Origin: Hungatella effluvii | GTDB taxonomy: Bacteria; Bacillota; Clostridia; Lachnospirales; Lachnospiraceae | DNA length: 64,000 nt | Direction of reading: 5' to 3' | NCBI RefSeq assembly: GCF_003201875.1 | Contig: NZ_QJKD01000013.1 | Coordinates: forward strand, 124,001-188,000 | Shown: positions 60,963-64,000 of the stretch, piece by piece | How the letters are laid out: every line of letters begins with the position of its first letter | Position numbering within the stretch: position 1 is the first letter of the stretch | The notes under the pieces: model-generated | Database searches by the model: none | What the model was told of the DNA's origin: nothing | Seen by the model: only the letters and a program-made list of their open reading frames with translations | Translations under genes and position numbers: made by a program

Positions 60963-61796
60963 TCACTCACCCGCCGAATTTCGTAAATATGACACGCCCG
61001 ATTCCAGCAGTTTCTGATAAATAACCAAATCCTGATCGGTATAAACATCAAATATAACCTGACGGACCGATTCATTCTGCTTTAAGAAACCAACAGCCGT
61101 CTCCACCGCGATCTCCGCAGCCCGCTCCTGCGGGAAACAGAATACTCCTGTCGAGATACAGCAAAATGCAATCGAGGTAATCTGATTTTCCACAGCCAGT
61201 TCCAGACAGGAGCGGTAACAGTCCGCCAGAAGCCGGCAGTCTGTTCTTCGCAGCGGACCGGTAATGATCGGACCGACCGTATGCAGAATCGAATCACATG
61301 GAAGATTGAAAGCAGGTGTAAGCTTCGCATGCCCCACCGGTTCCTCGTGCCCCTGGGCCTCCATAATTTCATTACAGGCGAGGCGGAGCTGAATACCCGC
61401 ATAGGAGTGGATGATATTGTCGATACAGGAGTGGCAGGGCCGAAAGCACCCCAGCAGCGCGCTGTTGGCCGCATTTACAATCGCTCCCGTCTTCAGACGT
61501 GTGATATCCCCCTGCCAAAGACAGATCCGGCCGTTCTCCTTTACAGGAACCAGATCCGTCCCTTCCAAAATGCCGCGCGCGGCAATCTCCTCCGACAGAT
61601 ACAAATCCTGTTCTGCCAGAAACTCCGGATCTGCCGGCATTGGAGGCCTTACGTTCATCAGAGAGCGGAGAAGCTGTTTCTGCCCCGCACTGTCCTCTGG
61701 AATCACAATGCCGCGATACTGAGGCATCTCCTTCTGCATAGTCCGGATCAGATACCTGAGGCGTTCTTCCTTGGTCTTGTAACTTTCATTTTTCAA
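60963..61796 (-). CDS. Zinc-type macrodomain protein-ADP-ribose hydrolase
   Basis: A 277-residue protein with an N-terminal helical extension and a macrodomain (about 88-270). ICLWQGDITRLKTGAIVNAANSALLG is the ADP-ribose loop, and GCFRPCHSCIDNIIH (117-130) is the zinc-binding insertion specific to macrodomains paired with class M sirtuins. TVGPIITG and CISTGVFCFPQERAAEIAVE follow. It is expected to remove ADP-ribose placed by the neighbouring sirtuin. TTG start, one base after the sirtuin stop, with AGAGG upstream inside that gene. Confidence 0.92.
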   Translation of the reverse strand: MKNESYKTKEERLRYLIRTMQKEMPQYRGIVIPEDSAGQKQLLRSLMNVRPPMPADPEFLAEQDLYLSEEIAARGILEGTDLVPVKENGRICLWQGDITRLKTGAIVNAANSALLGCFRPCHSCIDNIIHSYAGIQLRLACNEIMEAQGHEEPVGHAKLTPAFNLPCDSILHTVGPIITGPLRRTDCRLLADCYRSCLELAVENQITSIAFCCISTGVFCFPQERAAEIAVETAVGFLKQNESVRQVIFDVYTDQDLVIYQKLLESGVSYLRNSAGE

Positions 61797-61797
61797 A

Positions 61798-62637
61798 TCA
61801 CATCACCTCTCTGACTGCTTCCAGAGCTTCTGCAATGTCCATGTTGACATATAAGGATTTTTCTCTGATCTCCTCCGGCCCCCAGGCTTCTCCCTGATTG
61901 ATGCAGATATAAAAACCATGTTTCTCCCTGTCTGTCAGCTGCCAGAACGGATATTTAATGATTCCCGGCGTGTTCATGCCGACTCCCAGTTCCAGAAACA
62001 CCAGCCTCCTGTTCCGATTCTGTCTTATAAAACCGGTATATCCGGCACAGGCGCGCTCCCACGCCTCATCCTCAACGAAGTATCTGTCGCACCGCAGATT
62101 GACCTCCATATCACCACCGCAGACCGGACATTTCGGCACCAGCTCCGACGGTATTCTCAGATTTTTCTGCCGGGCCACCATGGCTCTTACTTCCTTCTCG
62201 TTCTCGTACAGCTTCTTATGGCAGGCCTTTGCACACTGAAACATACCGTAATCGCCCTGAGCCGCAAAGATCCGTTTTTCCGGAAATCCCGCCAGTTGAA
62301 ACTGATGATCCACGTTCGTTGTCAGAATAAAGTAATTCCTGTCTTTCACCAGCTGATACAAATCCAGATAGGGCTTTCCAGCCTGAACATCGTAGCGGTT
62401 ACAATAAATATGCCTGCTCCAGTACGCCCATTTTTCCTCCTGTGTGGGAAACGGGTAAAAACCGGCCGAATACATATCTGTCATACCGTAGTGCTCGATA
62501 AAATCACCGAATTTCTCCCGGAAGCGCCTGCCTGTATACGTTAAACCGGCGGCGGCCGACATCCCGGAGCCTGCTCCGACGACGACCGCCTCCGCTTCCT
62601 CGATAAGTCTCCCCACCGTGGACTGCCATTCGCTCAT
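61798..62637 (-). CDS. Class M sirtuin (SirTM) protein ADP-ribosyltransferase
   Basis: A 279-residue NAD-dependent sirtuin-fold enzyme. VVVGAGSGMSAAAGLTYTG is the NAD loop; TTNVDHQFQ gives Asn108 and Asp110; the usual catalytic His is Gln127 (AAQGDYG), the hallmark of ADP-ribosylating SirTM enzymes. Zinc ligands are Cys135, Cys139 (or nearby), Cys170 and Cys173. In Staphylococcus and Streptococcus, SirTM modifies a lipoylated GcvH-like carrier encoded in the same operon; such carrier and ligase genes are absent here. RBS GGAGGG, promoter at 62743-62771. Confidence 0.93.
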   Translation of the reverse strand: MSEWQSTVGRLIEEAEAVVVGAGSGMSAAAGLTYTGRRFREKFGDFIEHYGMTDMYSAGFYPFPTQEEKWAYWSRHIYCNRYDVQAGKPYLDLYQLVKDRNYFILTTNVDHQFQLAGFPEKRIFAAQGDYGMFQCAKACHKKLYENEKEVRAMVARQKNLRIPSELVPKCPVCGGDMEVNLRCDRYFVEDEAWERACAGYTGFIRQNRNRRLVFLELGVGMNTPGIIKYPFWQLTDREKHGFYICINQGEAWGPEEIREKSLYVNMDIAEALEAVREVM

Positions 62638-62742
62638 GGTATTCCCTCCTTTTTTGTGCTCTCACCAGGAATCTCTCATCCGAGAGCGTGTCTGATAATT
62701 GATTTACACCACGCGCCAGGACTCCCTCGTCTTCCTGTCTGA

Positions 62743-62771
62743 ATTATAAACCGCTGCAGCATTTACAGCAA
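62743..62771 (-). promoter_or_regulatory. Promoter of the sirtuin-macrodomain operon
   Basis: Minus-strand -35 TTGCTG (62766-62771) and -10 TATAAT (62743-62748), 17-bp spacer, about 105 nt upstream of the sirtuin start. Confidence 0.75.
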
Positions 62772-62811
62772 GAACGCACAAATAAGTGGGATAGTAACCG
62801 ATTTGTTTCTT

Positions 62812-62828
62812 AGTATCCAACAGATACT
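62812..62828 (-). terminator. Short hairpin after the helicase gene
   Basis: A 6-bp stem AGTATC/GATACT with a 5-base loop, 13 nt past the helicase stop. Weak, with no T-run; only a possible terminator. Confidence 0.3.
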
Positions 62829-62841
62829 ATTGTAGTCTTCG

Positions 62842-64000
62842 TTACCGATAGAGTACATAGTCCTGCATCTCGCGGATGAAACCGGCCTTTTTTAATAATT
62901 CGCCGGCATTTTCCGGATATTCCTTCAAAATCAGGCGCTTCTGCTCAGGAAATAAAAGCTTTCTCTGAAAACAGCGGACGAACTCAGAAAGTACAGCCTC
63001 CATCCCTTCTTCCTCAAAGAACTTAAGAACCTTTCCCTGGCGCTCCATCACTGCGGCCGTCCTTCCCTGCCGGAAAGCGACGGCTGTCCCCGGCAAATTC
63101 ATAAAGCTTCTGTCCTCCGGCTGTTCCAGAGCCTTTCCCCATATCTGCGCCGGATCCGCTGCATTCAGCCAGACCACCTCATCATTCGGCTGCTTTAAAG
63201 CCGCTGTCACGCTTTCATAATCCTCTTTCCGGATAAACTGCGCCCCCGACATACCGGATACATAGTATCCGCGTCTGACTTTCCCCGTGTACTCCCAGAT
63301 CCGAAGCACATCCAGGGCCTTTCTCCAGGTCATTGCCTCCTGCTCCGCCTTAGCTTCGTCCGTACCGCCGGCTGACAGCACATAGGCTGAATCCATGCAG
63401 GGATCGCATGCTTTGCGGTAGGTCTCTTTACAGAGGACCACCGTTTCTTTTAAAAACAGGTCCAGCCACTCTTCCATGGTCCTTTTCTTAACCGGACGCA
63501 CAATATCCCAGCGGCCGGCAGACAGAGCCATCACCCGTGCGTTCACCCGCTGTCTCGCCGTTGCCTTCTTCACCTTTTCCCGATTCTGCCACTGTCTCAC
63601 CGGCACAAAGCTGTCCGCACAGACAAGGCCTTTTTCTGCCAGCTTAAGAAGCACTTCCTGGGCGCTGTCCTGCTTCGGTACCTCCGTAAGGAACTTGAGG
63701 AAGCTGGCTCCCCGGCGCATCAGCTCCTGATACATCAGCTTCTCATCCCCCTCCAGTTCCTCCGAAAGCCCTGAAATCGGCGCCTCCCAATCGATATCTT
63801 CATATTGGTAGAAAGCCAGTGTCCCATCAGGCTTCATCTGCCAGAAATAGTCGCCCTGTGCCAAAAGCTTGTCGAGCATAGCCTCGGTATAATTTTTTAC
63901 ACGCCGTGCAAAAAAGACGGATTCCCAGAATTTGACCGGATACTTCCTTCCGCAGATCTGTTCCACCGCTCGCCTCAGTTGTTCCTCCCCCGGCGCGGCA
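62842..64000 (-). CDS. Lhr-type DEAD/DEAH helicase, C-terminal part (runs off window)
   Basis: About 386 residues open to the window edge. KVRRGYYVSGMSGAQFIRKEDYE and VVWLNAADPAQIWGKAL match the C-terminal domains of long Lhr-type helicases (compare GRRGYFVEGLxGAQF and LSAADPAQPxG). The ATP-binding motor domains would lie beyond the window. An in-frame GTG at 63964-63966 is not the real start, since the frame continues upstream without a stop. The role in DNA or RNA repair is inferred from the family. Confidence 0.82.
   Translation of the reverse strand, partial: AAPGEEQLRRAVEQICGRKYPVKFWESVFFARRVKNYTEAMLDKLLAQGDYFWQMKPDGTLAFYQYEDIDWEAPISGLSEELEGDEKLMYQELMRRGASFLKFLTEVPKQDSAQEVLLKLAEKGLVCADSFVPVRQWQNREKVKKATARQRVNARVMALSAGRWDIVRPVKKRTMEEWLDLFLKETVVLCKETYRKACDPCMDSAYVLSAGGTDEAKAEQEAMTWRKALDVLRIWEYTGKVRRGYYVSGMSGAQFIRKEDYESVTAALKQPNDEVVWLNAADPAQIWGKALEQPEDRSFMNLPGTAVAFRQGRTAAVMERQGKVLKFFEEEGMEAVLSEFVRCFQRKLLFPEQKRLILKEYPENAGELLKKAGFIREMQDYVLYR

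Overview
The window looks like chromosomal DNA of a spore-forming, Gram-positive Clostridia, most likely a Lachnospiraceae. Evidence: a complete spoIIA-sigF-spoVA sporulation block, strong AGGAGG-type ribosome binding sites, sigma-A promoters with 17-bp spacers, a lysine riboswitch on dapA-dapB, a class A PBP with a short cytoplasmic tail, and moderate base composition. Genus is not determinable from the sequence alone. Most genes are on the minus strand; no CRISPR, prophage, insertion sequence or rRNA was seen.

Layout. 1-2987: accessory genes (partial GNAT, small membrane protein, methyltransferase, duplicated-repeat membrane protein, second GNAT), with a low-complexity gene-poor stretch at 169-830. 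3001-5155: dapA-dapB under an L-box lysine riboswitch whose promoter lies inside the 3' end of the cobalamin adenosyltransferase gene. 5136-10657: cobO-like gene, tandem-OB SSB-like protein, typA, and a dedA-glycosyltransferase pair in which the glycosyltransferase carries one in-frame TGA. 10810-16398: a 1862-residue secreted polysaccharide lyase family 8 enzyme with an extra N-terminal sandwich module and choline-binding-type repeats. 16647-20243: YigZ and a class A penicillin-binding protein.

20278-33573: a rare-sugar locus. A ribose-type ABC importer, rhamnulokinase-like kinase, aldo/keto reductase, three class II aldolase-family genes, a second FGGY kinase, a ketose 3-epimerase and a DeoR regulator are organised in two minus-strand operons plus one divergent plus-strand unit. 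A shared 33-bp bipartite sequence lies at both control regions, a candidate operator. No sugar isomerase is present.

33643-38588: spoIIAA-spoIIAB-sigF-(53-aa peptide)-spoVAA-AB-AC-gap-AD-AE. 38745-45615: TPR protein, 46-aa acidic peptide, folC, ridA, DUF1836 regulator, TrpR-like regulator, HAD phosphatase, orphan substrate-binding lipoprotein.

45707-58307: a tightly packed 15-gene chemosensory operon (three CheW-like proteins, CheA, one MCP, CheR, CheB, two CheY, two CheC, two CheD, a REC-GGDEF cyclase and a GGDEF/EAL phosphodiesterase). The second CheD has Ser in place of the catalytic Cys. No flagellar genes are next to it. 58387-60133: small membrane protein, DUF3298-type protein, tRNA-Pro and tRNA-Ala. 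60154-64000: a class M sirtuin plus zinc macrodomain operon (reversible ADP-ribosylation) with a DUF2691-like gene and a relic of pyroglutamyl peptidase, then the C-terminal part of an Lhr-type helicase running off the window.
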